Source: Reticulitermes speratus
Lineage: Eukaryota; Arthropoda; Insecta; Blattodea; Rhinotermitidae
DNA: 64,000 nucleotides
Direction of reading: 5' to 3'
NCBI GenBank assembly: GCA_021186555.1
Contig: JAJKFL010000042.1
Coordinates: forward strand, 42,011,980 to 42,075,979
Shown piece by piece: positions 10,016 through 20,895 of the stretch (position 1 is the first letter of the stretch; each line of letters opens with the position of its first letter). The notes beneath the pieces were generated by a model. The model made no database searches. It was not told the origin of the DNA and worked only from the letters and a program-made list of their open reading frames with translations. A program made the position numbers and the translations under genes.

Positions 10016-10280
10016 GAAGGGCCCCGCAGCAGATGCTACGGACGCACTGCAGCCTTGAAGGCTTATTGTGCAACTCTATGTGGAAGATGATGATTTTTCT
10101 GCTTTTCCATTTTAATGGAGCACCGGTGGAATGAAATTGACAGGGGAAAACCGAAGTACTCGGAGGAAAACCTCTCCCAGTGTCACTTTGTCAACCACAA
10201 ATCCCACATGGACCGACCCGGTATCGAACCCGGTGAGAGGCCGGCGACTAACCGCCTGAGCCATGACACGGCCTTATATT
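10016..10280 (-). repeat. tRNA-derived SINE, family A
   Basis: The minus-strand head is GCCGTGTCATGGCTCAGG, with B box GGGTTCGATACCGG. The plus strand shows CCGCAGCAGATGCTACGGAC and GAAGGCTTATTGTGCAACTC at the far end. It lacks about 12 bases between the A and B boxes compared with the 36 kb copy. Confidence 0.88.
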
Positions 10281-11339
10281 GTACGTTCGTGTGAAGTGTA
10301 AAGGTTGACAGCTGGTGGGTTATACGTGGTAGTATGACGGAGAGGGGAGCCTGGCACTTCGTGAGAGATGTGGTAGAGTTCATTGGAAGGAGCTCCTTCC
10401 ATGGCCTCTGTATAGTGACAGACTACGTAAATTTATCTTCAGGCCGAATTTGGCTTTCGTGTGCGTGACATCCCTGACATCGTCTGTGAAAAGAAAGTAT
10501 TCTTCCTACAACCGCAGTCCAGGTGTTACAAAGATGATGTATGACGCAACAAAACCAAGAGGACGAAGGAATTTCTTGGAACTCAAAACATGAATGCAGC
10601 GCTCTTAACAAATGAAATTATAAATGCAGTGTATGGAAGTTCATTTGGTTCCAACTACCGCATACATTCAAACGTTTTTTATTCTATAATTACTTAATTT
10701 TCACTGAATGTTGTGGTTTTTCTTGCCGTTCTTGTTGCATACCATCGTCATTGTATTCTTTTAATACAAATTGTAATTTAAATACTCTATGTAGTACTCT
10801 ACTTCCTATGTTTCACAGGTTGCATACAATCCATCTCTCTCTTCGTGTTACCAAACCAAACATACACGCATGTCTCTGATAGTGAGTAGTTTCACTGACC
10901 TGCTAGCATACTTCTGACATTGTGACGAATTTTAGTGATATTCATCGTGAAAAATTTTGCCATTCTTGTTGATACATCTTATCACTTTGAACAGGGTACA
11001 TTTCAGGCTATATATGGTCGCTGCGTGTGTGGGTGGGCGGGGGTGGGTGGGTGCGGAAATGGCTGGTTGTCTTTCATATTTTGCGACAAAAATATTTTGT
11101 CTATAAATTTTTATATTGCTGTATCTGTTTTGTCAGTTTAGGACGACTCGTGTGTAGGATCCCCAAATTAGTTTCTGGATTGGGCCCAGAAATACCTTAA
11201 ACCGGTCCCGCCTTTGAAGCACTATATAAATCTAAACAGTATTTAAGAAAGGATGCAGTTCCTACCTCATAGGAAACACAGTGTTTAAGATAGACACTAA
11301 CCTTTGATGCTGTTAAGGTAAGTAGCCGTCGATTGTTCT
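10281..11339. other. Unassigned intron-like sequence
   Basis: Nothing gene-like was recognised. A G-rich run (GTGGGCGGGGGTGGGTGGG, 11030-11051) is the only compositional oddity. Confidence 0.4.
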
Positions 11340-11930
11340 AGCAATCATATGAAACACGTGCCTAAGTACATGGTGGGGTGTTGAGTGGTGAGCATTTACC
11401 GACGTTTTGGAGGCGCGTAGTGTGTCCATCGTCAGCGTCAAACAGTGCGAGACCTCTTCTTAGAATGGTTGTTGTTGTTGTTGTTTGTCCCTGTCGCTCC
11501 AACGCGGAGCATAGGGGCCTCCTTTTCTATGGTCATGTGCGTTGATGTAGTGAGTGACCAGTCCACTGATTGCACAAGTTCAACTCAATCCTCATGTGAC
11601 TGCCAGAGCCATCTGGCAGTCACATCAGAAGACTTGGGTGAGAAATGGCCGCTGAATTTTGCTTACGAAACATTTCTATTCATGCCCGTAAGGTTCTTTT
11701 ACATGCCGTAAATCTACGACATGGGACCGACGGCTTTACTTCCCTTCCGAAGGAAGTGGTGCTCCGGATTTTTATCACCCTTAAAAATTCGACCTCGGTC
11801 GGGATCGAACCCGCGAACCTTGGGTCCAGTGGCGAGCACGCGACTCTTAGAATGGTAACTACTTGTTTTTACCAGTCAGCATGGCGTAACATCTCAGAAG
11901 ACTCGGATCCCAATCAACACCGCTTAAATC
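11340..11930. mobile_element. Hammerhead-like inverted-repeat element split by SINE E
   Basis: The left part has TTACCGACGTTTTGGAGGCG followed by GTCCATCGTCAGCG, whose complement reads CGCTGACGATGGAC: a CTGACGA core with the later GAAAC altered to CAAAAC. The right part resumes after the SINE with CAGTCAGCATGGCGTAACAT and CTCAGAAGAC, the outer end typical of this family. The two parts are joined by the SINE E target duplication, showing that the SINE inserted later. Confidence 0.6.
11470..11843 (-). repeat. tRNA-derived SINE, family E, with target duplication
   Basis: On the minus strand it begins within the A box (GCGTGCTCGCCACTGG), has B box GGGTTCGATCCCGACC, passes through GGAGCACCACTTCCTTCGG, and ends in an ACAACAACAACAA tail. 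The direct repeat TTCTTAGAATGGT (11457-11469) and CTCTTAGAATGGT (11844-11856) is the target-site duplication. The 5' end lacks about 25 bases compared with the copy at 1-292. Confidence 0.87.
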
Positions 11931-12599
11931 TCGCAAAATATAAGTTAGATGTTCTAGTGCCACTCCCTGTTGTCAATATTGGAAACACTGTAATTTATTT
12001 GCATAAACAGCAGTAATTGATTGGTGTTCGTAATGAAGATGCGGCGTGTTTACCACGAGGTAGGAACAGATTTTAAATAGTGTGTAGCAGTGACGGATTA
12101 TCTTCCCACCTACGCCTAGATCATAGAATATCTCTTATTATAGGGTTTTCGATATGTTTGTGGCAAAATGTTAAATAAAAGACGAAGTGTGCGGCGACAT
12201 TGTGTGTGTGCGTGTGTGTGTGTGGGATACGAACCGTGCGTGCCTAGTGATCAGGCTCCGTACGTGATGAAGGAAGCATGGCCACTTGTAGTCCAGTCAC
12301 TCAACCCGGTTCTTCCCTCGGCAAACAAGGCCCCCTCGTGTAAACATCATCTCTCCGGCAGCCAAAAACACAACAAGGCTCAGGAATGTTGTTCACGTAC
12401 AGATGTACTACACATCTCTTACCTCATCATGTCGACTTTTTTTATTCCTTTTTCTTCATTTCTAGTTTTCATTATAATACTATGACAGTCCTCCACATTT
12501 CTAACCCCACACTTCACACATCGTACAAAAGAGCACCTGTGCCTAAGTTAGCCCAGATAACAGTGACAAATCTTGACCTCACGTAACGAAATTTGATCA
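11931..12599. other. Unassigned sequence with a short GT microsatellite
   Basis: A (GT)n run lies at about 12200-12225. The rest shows no recognisable gene or mobile-element structure. Confidence 0.4.
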
Positions 12600-12700
12600 C
12601 TCAGTAGGCACAAGCTGAAATGAGAACTAGGAGTAAATGGGAGGATAATATTAAAATTGGATTTAAAGAAATAAATGTGACATTTGATTCTCATGGTTGT
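12600..12700 (+). repeat. LINE 3'-end fragment (reverse transcriptase C-terminal region)
   Basis: The translation RSKWEDNIKIGFKEIN matches the RPRRRWEDNIKMDLKEI-type motif found at the C-terminus of a common insect non-LTR retrotransposon polyprotein. Only about 30 codons remain. It is a 5'-truncated, dead copy. Confidence 0.6.
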
Positions 12701-12799
12701 GAGTTTGAAAATTATTATCTCGTGGGATTAACTCCGTACAGTCTGATAGAAACTTACCAATGTTTTGGGAGGACCTCCTGCTTCCAATTCCCCGTTTCT

Positions 12800-13005
12800 G
12801 CCGTCATTGGTATTGCCATGACTCAGGCGGTCAGTCTCTGGCCTCTCACCCCGAAGTTCCTGGTTCTATCACAGGACAGCCCATGTGGGATTTGTGGTGG
12901 ACAAAGAACATTGAAATAAGTTTCTTTCTCAGTACTTCGATTTATCCCTATCAGTATCATTCCACCAATGCTACCTATTCAATCGCTCATGTGACACGCA
13001 CACTA
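12800..13005 (+). repeat. tRNA-derived SINE, family A, degenerate
   Basis: GCCATGACTCAGGCGGTCAG (A box), a B-box remnant GGTTCTATCAC, then CCCATGTGGGATTTGTGGTGG and TATCAGTATCATTCCACCAA in family A order. The B box is mutated. Confidence 0.8.
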
Positions 13006-13119
13006 TAACCGTAGCAATTGTCGGCATGTTTGAATGACACGCTTAAATTCTGCCGTCAATATGAACGCAGCATGTTTCGTATCTGCTGCGCAAAAATAAT
13101 ATGTGAAAATACAAAGCCT

Positions 13120-13530
13120 GTAATTGTTCGTGTTGCGCTGTACGGACGTGAAACTGGGTATCACCTCCTTCGGGCAGGACACGCATTGGGGGTGTTTGAG
13201 AAGAGGGTTCAGAGCACATTAGAACCTAAGAGAGAGAAAGTGACAGGAGAACGGAGAAAGTTACATAAAGAGAGGCTTTATAATTCGTGTTGTTTTGTGC
13301 ATATTATCAAATCCAGGAAGGTTAGATTGTCTGGGCACGCGCACCGCATGTGAGCGATAGAAAACGTATACACAGTTGTAGAAGGAAAACCTGCCGGGAA
13401 GAGGCCACTTTGAAGATGGCCGTAGGTGGGAAGCTTATATTAAAATGTGCCGCATATCTGTCGATGTGAGGTCTGGGGGACTGACCGTCTGACCGAGGAC
13501 AGAGTCCATTGTCAGGCTCCTGTCAATACG
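13120..13530 (+). pseudogene. LINE reverse transcriptase C-terminal fragment
   Basis: Translation of 13130-13352 gives ALYGRETGYHLL, EKVTGERRKLHKERLYN and IIKSRKVRLSGHAHRM. These correspond to the YGCETW, VTGEWRKLHNEELH and IKSRRMRWAGHVARM motifs at the end of insect non-LTR retrotransposon ORF2. After an in-frame stop the frame resumes with EGKPAGKRPL. The catalytic YADD region is absent. The fragment is 5'-truncated and interrupted by stops, so it is non-functional. Confidence 0.8.
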
Positions 13531-13820
13531 ATAATAGCCCTTCTGCATAAGAGACTGGGAATTTCATGACTAGCTAAGCGACTGTTAGTGTCTTAGGAAG
13601 AACTCCTATTCACGCAATTTATGCTCTTTTTTCTTTGTCAGTAGTAATTGAATCTGTAAAATAGCATCTTGCTTTTAAGAGCGCAGACTTCCGTAAGTTA
13701 CTTGGAAGATTTATTAGTTGTACAATACTTTTAATATTTAAGATTTTTCTTTGCTGTTTCAAGGGTGGTGTAACAAATTTTACACAGTTTTATTAATAAT
13801 AAACATGCATGTTCCTCTAC

Positions 13821-13852
13821 ATCTTCTTCTTCTTCTTCTTCTTCTTCTTCTC
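13821..13852. repeat. (CTT)n microsatellite
   Basis: About ten CTT units abutting repeat F. It probably derives from the A/GAA-rich 3' tail of that element on the other strand. Confidence 0.85.
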
Positions 13853-14125
13853 TTGCACTACAGCCCTTGGTGGGCTTTGGCATCCCGAATTCGGGTTTCT
13901 GGACAATGAGATATTTTTTCGGGTATCAGGTCGTCAGCCTAATGCCCCAACCCCCAACCTGGAGGACCAGTGGGCTGCTCTTTGTCTGGTCCCTGCCCTT
14001 CGACCTGTCTGGCTAGGGTGGCCCTACCAGAAGCTTAGCTCCCGCCAGCATAGCTCTCAGGGTCGTAACGGGACACACAAACCTCCCGCCACGGTAGGGC
14101 GGCAGCCCCCGGTGAGGTTCCTGTA
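13853..14125 (-). repeat. Dispersed repeat F (SINE-like)
   Basis: It contains GGCATCCCGAATTCGGGTTT, GGTCGTCAGCCTAATGCCCC and CCCCCAACCTGGAGGACCAG. I recognise this arrangement as a widespread insect interspersed repeat. The adjacent CTT run would be the 3' tail if the element reads on the minus strand. Only one copy is present in the window, so the strand and the class are inferred. The 114-codon open frame across it is fortuitous. Confidence 0.55.
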
Positions 14126-14389
14126 CATCAATCGTCAGTTTTTTCACCTTTAATTCGTAATTAACATGAAAGACGTTCCTGGTTCTGGTTGCTTTGATTT
14201 TGGGCTGATTTCCAGTTAGTGTTTATGCCTGTGTTTACCGAATAGTACTACTCTGTAGTTCACTGTTACAGTTCTCTATTTGTCAAGAACTTAAAGCACT
14301 TTGTGAAACTCGAAGGCCAGTTACCATGCTTAAAACAGCCTGCCACAAGTCCCTATCCCGAGTCTAATAAACCCAGTCCACACCTCTCT

Positions 14390-14545
14390 CATCCCATCTC
14401 TGTGAGGTCTATCTTAATATTATCCTCCCATCTATCCCCAAGTCTTCCAAGTGGTATCTTTTCTTTAGTCTTTCCCACCATAACTCTTTATGCATTTATT
14501 CTTTGCCGTGCGTGCCACAAGCCCCGCCCATCTCAACCTCTTTGA
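14390..14545 (-). repeat. LINE 3'-end fragment
   Basis: The plus strand ATCTTAATATTATCCTCCCA and CTTCCAAGTGGTATCTTTTC is the complement of the RPLGRPRRRWEDNIKM-encoding segment of the same LINE as at 13120-13530. It retains only this terminal coding part and a stretch that follows it. Confidence 0.7.
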
Positions 14546-16387
14546 TTAAAATTAGTGTCAAGTGATATGGATCGAACTTATAGAATGCAAATGGATGCAG
14601 TGTCCAAGATAGAGACCTCACGATTGAGGGACTGACCATTACATCCATTTAGCTTTTGAAAGAGGTTGTACATGCATTATCAGAGTCATTACCAACGCCA
14701 TTACTTATTTTAATTATAATCTAAACATAGTGAGAAATGTAATTACATTTCATGCAGATTCTACATTCATCGTTAACGTGAGATATTTGTATCTTCTATA
14801 TAGCCTCTAAGGATTGGACAGCTGCCCGCTACGGTTTAGTCAGTGTAGCCAACTGAACATGTAGGCCGATAAGAAACTAACAATTACATCCTGTCATAAT
14901 AGCACTTCCAATTTTTGACTCATGTAGGAAATCGTGTTTTACCCCAACGTCAGATATACGTCTTTGAGACGTGGTGGTTAGATAAAAATGTAAGGGTGAA
15001 GTTTTCCGTATGCTTAAGTAAACGTTGCTCTTTCTCCAGTGGTAAGGGGGGGGGGGGGGCGTGAAACGACAATTTACTTCAGTCTAGAGTGGAGGTATAA
15101 CTCCACTTACTCGTGTAGCTTTATGGCGTGGACAGGAGACAACTTTCCATAAACGTTTTACTCCTTGGCTTGAAGATTTCTGTCTTCTGAGATTGGCGAG
15201 TGGTAATCTAGTAGATAAATAGAAATGCTTCGATAAATCTGATATTTTTGTCTTAAGGATGAATGATTACGCAACCTTACGTCTCAGAAGGCAGCAGTTT
15301 CCGTAGACACCGCCATGATATCCTTAAATCTCACGTACTACATGTCTGCTTTGTAAGAAAAATGTCAAGTGGCACTGGGACAGGTTTTTCTCGCCGTAAT
15401 TCGGGTTTCCCATGTAAAGTATCACTCCAGGTATGCCTCACATTAATTTACGTACCGTGGACGCTTTATAGTCTACAGAGTGAGAGCATCGTTAAATAAA
15501 CCATTAAAGACAACACACTCTGTCACGTTGTGTACCGGAGGAAGCATTCTTTATGTGTGTAGGCCTGTACAGGGTACTAGTTCAGCTGAAGATTAATTTT
15601 CTGGGATAAGAAGCCTTATAGCCTTCTACCCTTAAGGTCGAGATCAATCTCTGAAACTTCGGCGCTCACCATATTTGTCGTTTCGCCTCAGAAGACAATG
15701 ATCTTCATTGCCAGTATCGTGACAATTTCAGATCTTACGTAATATCACATATCATGCCTTCTTTTTAAGAAAGACATAGGCCAAGTACTGCAGTTTCTTC
15801 TTCTCAGTTGTCAGTCCACCTCTGCTCTGTATTCGCATTCAATAATCTCTCAACGTAGCTGTTCACGCGTGGTCAACGGTCTCCGACACGAGGGCCGCGG
15901 CCTGTCGGTTTATTTTATACGGCCTTTTCCCTGTTTTCCTTCCAGTTGTAGAATGTGGTCCCGATCAGGGTGGAAGAATTTTTTTATTTAAATACTTTCG
16001 TCGCGGGCCTGAAGGCTCAGACGGTAAGGTGCAACATACGTCAGCCGAGGGAGGTAAAAATACGATAAAGTTTTAAATTCAGTAATTATTATATATTTGG
16101 ATTTTGTTGTGAAAAGTAGGATGTATTCTGAATGCTGTATTTGCCTTGTTATTGCCTAAAACGAAGCGTAGCCCGCCTTAAATTTGAGAATTATCACTTT
16201 TGCCTCCTTAATGTTTGACTGTGAGACCACTGGAGTAGATATTTACAGTGTCGCCAAATAAAACATAAATTAAATCATGGCAGTTCCCATGTAACACTGC
16301 GTACTGGGGCAGGCATTCAGTGTATAAGAGTATATTCGTACTGTGTACCAGTACTTGCGAATCACCCGACGTCTGTCTTGTGTGCAG
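14546..16387. other. Intron sequence upstream of the cadherin exon
   Basis: There is a G run at about 15047-15059, followed by a short SINE B 3'-tail remnant near 15095-15135 (GTATAACTCCACTTACTCGT, ATGGCGTGGACAGG). No exon was recognised. The sequence ends in a usable acceptor tract, GTCTGTCTTGTGTGCAG, at 16371-16387. Confidence 0.5.
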
Positions 16388-16813
16388 GTGACGATCGTCC
16401 TGAAAGACGTTAACGACTTGTCGCCCGAGTTCATCACACCGAACGAGACGTCTGTGCCGGAGAACATCCCCGTGAACACCGTGGTGATGGCGGTGAAGGC
16501 GCTGGACCGTGACGAAGGCCGCAACAGCTACATCGAATACACGCTGAGCGCCACGGAGCCCGGCCTGGGCTCCATGTTCTCTCTGGGACCAGTGGATGGT
16601 CTCCTGAGGGTGTCGGGGCGTCTGGACAGAGAGACCAGGGCAAATTACACCCTGGAGGTTACTGCCCGGGACAGGGGTGACCCGCCTCGACAGGCTAAAG
16701 AAACGATTCTGGTCAGGGTTCTGGATGAGAATGACAACAGTCCTGTTTTCGATCCCAAGCAGTACAGCGCTTCTGTTGCAGAGAATGCTAGTATTGGTGC
16801 CAGTGTACTGCAG
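16388..16813 (+). CDS. ft: Fat-like atypical cadherin, internal exon 1 of 2 in window
   Basis: This is part of the extracellular region of a giant protocadherin that mediates calcium-dependent heterophilic adhesion. In insects Fat binds Dachsous at the cell surface and restrains growth through Hippo signalling. The exon is 426 bp (142 codons, phase 0 at both ends), between a TTGTGTGCAG acceptor and a CAG|GTACGT donor. Residues 7-10 DVND end one cadherin repeat. A full repeat follows with PEN (24-26), LDRDEG (39-44), LDRE (79-82), DRGDPP (95-100) and the calcium linker DENDNSP (113-119). The next repeat begins YSASVAENASIG. There are no stops or frameshifts. The assignment to Fat rather than Fat-like/kugelei or Dachsous rests on remembered similarity and needs alignment. 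Confidence 0.9.
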
Positions 16814-16930
16814 GTACGTATTTACCCACAGAACACCAGTCATTCTAAAGTCACGATAGAGTATAGTAAATAGAGGGTTGCGAAATTAACATGGGGCATT
16901 TTACATGAATCAAGTGATCCCTAGCGGCGT

Positions 16931-16977
16931 TAGTAATAGTAGTAGCAATGGTGGTGGTAGTAGTAGTAGTAGTAGTA
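16931..16977. repeat. (AGT)n microsatellite
   Basis: An imperfect trinucleotide run inside the cadherin intron, close to its 5' end. Confidence 0.9.
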
Positions 16978-17529
16978 AAGGGCCGAGTCATTGAGAAGCT
17001 GACAGGCGTTAGGATGTTCGGAAAATTTTTTACCTATTCTTCTTTTTGGAACTCAAACATTTAATAATTGTTCACAACAGCCCCACACCGGGGCCCATTT
17101 TGAGCCAGGTGAGCCGAGTGAACACCCTAAAATTTAATTTATTGGAAATCCATTTCATTATCTTCCCGTGTGCGCACAGTTCTCCCAGGTGGTCTCTTAC
17201 CTTCGAACGAAACGTCTTGTAGTTGATTCCATTGCCGCCAGGTTTTCTCATGTCATATGCCAGTGATTAGACAAATGATTAAAAAATAATAAACATTACT
17301 GAACAAGTCACACGTAGAAATACGAAATATGAATACTTCTGTTGTGCTCATTACCTCTGTCATTAATAGACAGCATGTTGCGATACACTTCGTTGTACAG
17401 CTTAGTACCAAGCCCAACTGCACGTGCGTGTGCTCTTGTGCGTTCGTCTCTTTGCGTGTCTGTATTTACAAATACAGTGTGACAGAAATTTTACAACGAG
17501 CGAGTGACTGAAGCAGTAACATTTCTGTC

Positions 17530-17745
17530 TTCTACACAGAAGGTTTTTTTTCTTTGTTCCAAAACGTCCAGACTGGCTCTGGACGCACCCTATCTCCTAT
17601 TCAGTGGGTACCGGGTTCTTTGCCGCGGATAAAGCGGCTGGGGCCTGAAGTTGACCACTCGTCCCATTCAAGTGCCGAGTTTAGGAATGAGTAGAGCTAT
17701 ACCTCTGTTCCCTTTATATGCCTTCAGGTTTGGACAAGGCAACTT
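17530..17745 (+). repeat. SINE family B, head missing
   Basis: It starts after the tRNA-like head, at TTCCAAAACGTCCAGACTGG. It continues through TCCTATTCAGTGGGTACCGG, GATAAAGCGGCTGGGGCCTG and GAGTAGAGCTATACCTCTG. It lies in the cadherin intron. Confidence 0.8.
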
Positions 17746-18103
17746 TAGTAGTTCTAGGCTCGACCGTGGCGCCGGCTGTCCTGACGGATTTTCATGACTT
17801 TCCTCAGTTCTTCCTGGCAAATTTCTGGATAGTAGGCCTGGCTGAGGTTGAACCGTGATCGCTTCCTTCCAAATCCTTTCCAATTCACTGTTCACGTCCT
17901 GTTATTCGACGCTATATAATGTGACCTGCTGACGGCGTCGTTAAACAATCAAAAGTACACAGATCAATAATGCAGATTACTCTTATATTTAATTGTAGAG
18001 TTTTGTGTAAAGTACTGTATGTAACCCTATATACAGAATTATACAGAATTTCGTGCTGGTTTTTGGATTTGTATTACCAGTTAATTCAATTATTCGTCTC
18101 CAG

Positions 18104-18632
18104 GTTTCGGCGACTGACGTGGACGAGGGCGCTAATGGTCGAGTTCGCTACGCAATATCCTCTGGTGATGACAATAGAGACTTCAGTATAAGTGAAGACA
18201 CGGGCGTGGTTCGTGTCGCAAAGAACCTCAACTACGAACGGAAGAGTCGCTACATCCTTACTGTTCGCGCCGAGGACTGCGCCGGAGGACTCCTGCTCAC
18301 CTCTGGTGAAGACTCCAGCGTCCGTTTCGACACAGCGTCCATTGTCATTACGGTTGCAGACATCAACGACAATCCGCCGACGTTCCTCGATTCACCTTAT
18401 CTAGCGTACGTCATGGAGAACGTTGTTCCTCCTCCAAATGGTTACGTGCTTACGGTACGTGCTTATGATGCTGACACTCCACCGTACAATGGACAAGTTA
18501 GATACTTCATCAAGGAAGGTGATGCGGATTTGTTTAGAATCAACGCATCAAGTGGAGAGATCACCCTTCTGAGAGCTCTGGATCGGGAGGCTCAAGCAGA
18601 GTACGTCCTTACCCTCGTCGCCATGGATACTG
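18104..18632 (+). CDS. ft: Fat-like atypical cadherin, internal exon 2 of 2 in window
   Basis: 529 bp, 176 complete codons plus one base, so the downstream intron is phase 1 (ACTG|GTGAGT). It completes the repeat begun in the previous exon: TDVDEG (4-9), SISEDTGVV, LNYER (42-46, in place of LDRE) and ADINDNPP (85-92). A further full repeat follows: FLDSPYLAYVMEN, YDADTPP (121-127), FRINASSGEI and LDRE (159-162), ending at AMDTG. The RAEDC stretch is followed by a short SG/ED-rich loop. The calcium-binding motifs are intact and the reading frame is clean, so this is a functional-looking gene. The next exon was not found in the following 45 kb. Confidence 0.9.
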
Positions 18633-19343
18633 GTGAGTAATGAATTGTTCTCTTTTCATCTTACAGTGTGACTTGTCGTACCTGGCGGTAGTTTCTCAGT
18701 CAGTCTTGAAAATACAGGAGGCTAGATCGTAATATTTCGAGACTGTTTGTAAGAAGATAAGTACAAATGGATCACACTGAGGCCACAGACCAATTTCCAT
18801 GCCTGGAGTGGATGACGAAGTCCAAGGCTTCCCACTGCTCGTATTTATTCCCCTTAAGCCCCGCTATGGTCCGTCGTCAAGCCAGAAGCACTTGGGAGTT
18901 CGCGGAAGTCACCACGTGGTTATCATTGCCAACTTGTGTACAGAGAACGGCTAGGCAAAATTTAGTTCCAACGACGACCTGGCTTTCGAAAATCGTGCAC
19001 CAGTGGAATAATGTTTGAGGCAACCGTCATTGCCAGTTCGTTCTGGTGACACTGGTTAACCTGCGTAGAGTAACAATTACTGCTAGAGTCTCTCAGTAGG
19101 GTGTTTCTTCAGATTCGAAAGATGCGGAGCAGAGGAGGACGATTGAAGAAATATTTTAATAAGAGTCATCCCGTTGTGATGAAGATACACGGATAATAAC
19201 AGCCAATCACAACTCTTTTTTGTACATTGGATAGTTCAATACGATGAAGGCGCTATGCGTCTCTAATAAAGGCCCTATCTTGATACATTAGAGAGATTTT
19301 ATATTTTTAGAGAAGCTAAAAAAAAAAAAGAAATCACATAAAC
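18633..19343. other. Start of the large downstream intron
   Basis: It opens with GTGAGTAATG. The open frame at 18767-19018 shows no cadherin or other domain. No repeat was recognised. Confidence 0.5.
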
Positions 19344-19620
19344 GACCATCATACAGATGAAATTTGCGGTATTCTGGAGTATTACGCGGCGTCGTGTGGT
19401 AATTGTTTACCGACGTTTCGGGACAACTTATCGGTCCCATCTTCAAGGGTCAAGAGTCCGAGTAGGAAAGACTCGGACTCTTGACCCGTGAAGATGGGAC
19501 CGATAAGTTGTCCCGAAACGTCGGTAAACAATTACCACACGACGCCGCGTAATACCCCAGTAAACCGCAGATTTTATCAACGTCGCGGCGGAAGCCTGAA
19601 ACCAAGACCATCGTACAGAT
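19344..19620. mobile_element. Near-perfect palindrome element with two convergent hammerhead-like motifs
   Basis: Arms at 19361-19463 and 19471-19573 (103 bp each, few mismatches) surround a 7-nt spacer AGGAAAG. Each arm holds GATGGGACC, a loop and GTCCCGAAACGTCGGTAA: stem II is intact as GGGAC/GTCCC and GAAAC is present. The first core base (C of CTGAAGA) is G on one arm and T on the other. Flanking GACCATCATACAGAT and GACCATCGTACAGAT (from 19343 and 19606) look like a target-site duplication. It is the youngest-looking member of the family and would extrude as a cruciform or fold as a long hairpin RNA. Confidence 0.75.
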
Positions 19621-20214
19621 TTTTGACGTGTCACTCGATACTAACTACCGCGTAGCACACCTGTGCCGCTCAGTAGGCCCACTTGCTGTGCAAGGCCAGT
19701 GCGCAGAGGCCTACACTATAACCAAAGGGGTGTGCAGCTGCTGTGTGCATTTACGTAAGTTTTAATACATACGATCTCAAAAACATCAGTTCTTTAACGC
19801 ACACACTTTATTGCAATCTAGCCACCTTGCAATTGTATTTCTTCTTTCAGTTACATAATTTCATATAGGACGGAGGTCAAAATATAAGGGAAATAAGGAG
19901 TGAGGTCATCTTAAACAGATCTTCAATCAAGAGCACACATTTTAAGGAATGTGAACAAAAAGCATCCCCCCCAAAGCCAAATATCTACAAGAAAACCTGC
20001 ACTGACATCCGGGAGTATTATTGTACTATTTTAATCCTAATAATTTTTTTTTTCCATTTGAAAACTTATTATTTTATTACATCTATTGGATTTAACAAAT
20101 TTTTGACCACTGTTTGCGGCTTATCGTATATTTTTATGATATTTTTTTTTTTGTAAAATTGGGATCCTAACCGTATGCATGGATGGTGTGAAATAGTATT
20201 ATGCAATTTTCGTA

Positions 20215-20300
20215 ATACTGTAATTTCTTTTGTATCTTAGTGGCCTGATGATGCCTTCGTGTTAATCCGAAACATGTCGCATTAAACTGTCCACCATACA
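20215..20300 (+). ncRNA. Hammerhead-like motif, decayed
   Basis: It contains CTGATGAT (20246-20253) followed by a weakly pairing insert and CCGAAACATGTCGC. The core bases CTGATGA and GAAAC are kept, but stem II is mostly lost. The GAAACATGT continuation matches the subfamily at 2424-2460. Confidence 0.4.
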
Positions 20301-20629
20301 AAAGTATTTGTGATTGTTACTATCCATCTGCGACTGAAGAAACCTTTGCATTGTTTGCCATCGTCGAATAATTGAATTACGTTACGAGAAATGAGGTTTA
20401 AGGAGGAGGGCATTTCTGAGGCTTTACTAGTAACACCAGTTTTTGCCGTGGAATAGCCATTGTTGAGAAGCTGATAATCGTCCAACTCTTCTACAAGTCC
20501 TTCCCCTTTCTTTCAACCCATATTTTCACATGTAACTGCCATTTCCGCTATCACAAGCTGGATGAATTCTGTGCACTGAGCTCTTAAAGTGTGTGCGCTA
20601 TGTATAGGTTATATCTAGGAGCTCGATTT

Positions 20630-20895
20630 TGATATTAACGCCTCCATCTACAGCTAGATTTCCCAAGTGGTCTTCCTCGCACATGCTTTCCAACTAAAAT
20701 AGCCTACTGTATGAATTTCTCGACTCGTCCGTGGTTGTCGTGTGCTTACTTATGTTCCTTGATATCATTTTTCTAATAATATTTGTCGAACAAGGTACGT
20801 TATGAAGCTCTTCACCATGTAGTTTGCTCCACTTTCCTCTTACAGCCTCTCTCTCAAATCCAGATACTCTCATCAGCAACCTTTCCTCAAACTCA
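20630..20895 (-). pseudogene. LINE reverse transcriptase C-terminal fragment
   Basis: The minus-strand translation has MLMRVSGFEREAVRGKWSKL followed by HGEELHNVP and IIRKMISRN. This matches the VTGxWRKLHNEELHNLY...IIRMIKSRR motif. The CCCAAGTGGTCTTCC segment (20668-20682) is the LGRPRR-encoding part. It lacks catalytic domains and is broken by stops. Confidence 0.75.

Larger units (their letters stand above)
16814..18103 (+). other. ft: Intron of the cadherin gene (1290 bp)
   Basis: It begins GTACGTATTT and ends TATTCGTCTCCAG, and joins two phase-0 ends so that VLQ continues into VSATDVDEG, the natural middle of a cadherin repeat. Inside are a GGT/AGT microsatellite (16931-16977), a short LINE tail on the minus strand near 17160-17220 and a truncated SINE B (17530-17745). 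Confidence 0.9.

Noticed and set aside
13809-14153. 114-codon open frame beginning with poly-phenylalanine
   Set aside because: The start is a CTT microsatellite, and the rest is a known-looking insect interspersed repeat.
16208-16843. 211-codon minus-strand open frame
   Set aside because: It lies opposite the cadherin exon and has no domain. The plus-strand frame has clear cadherin motifs and splice sites.
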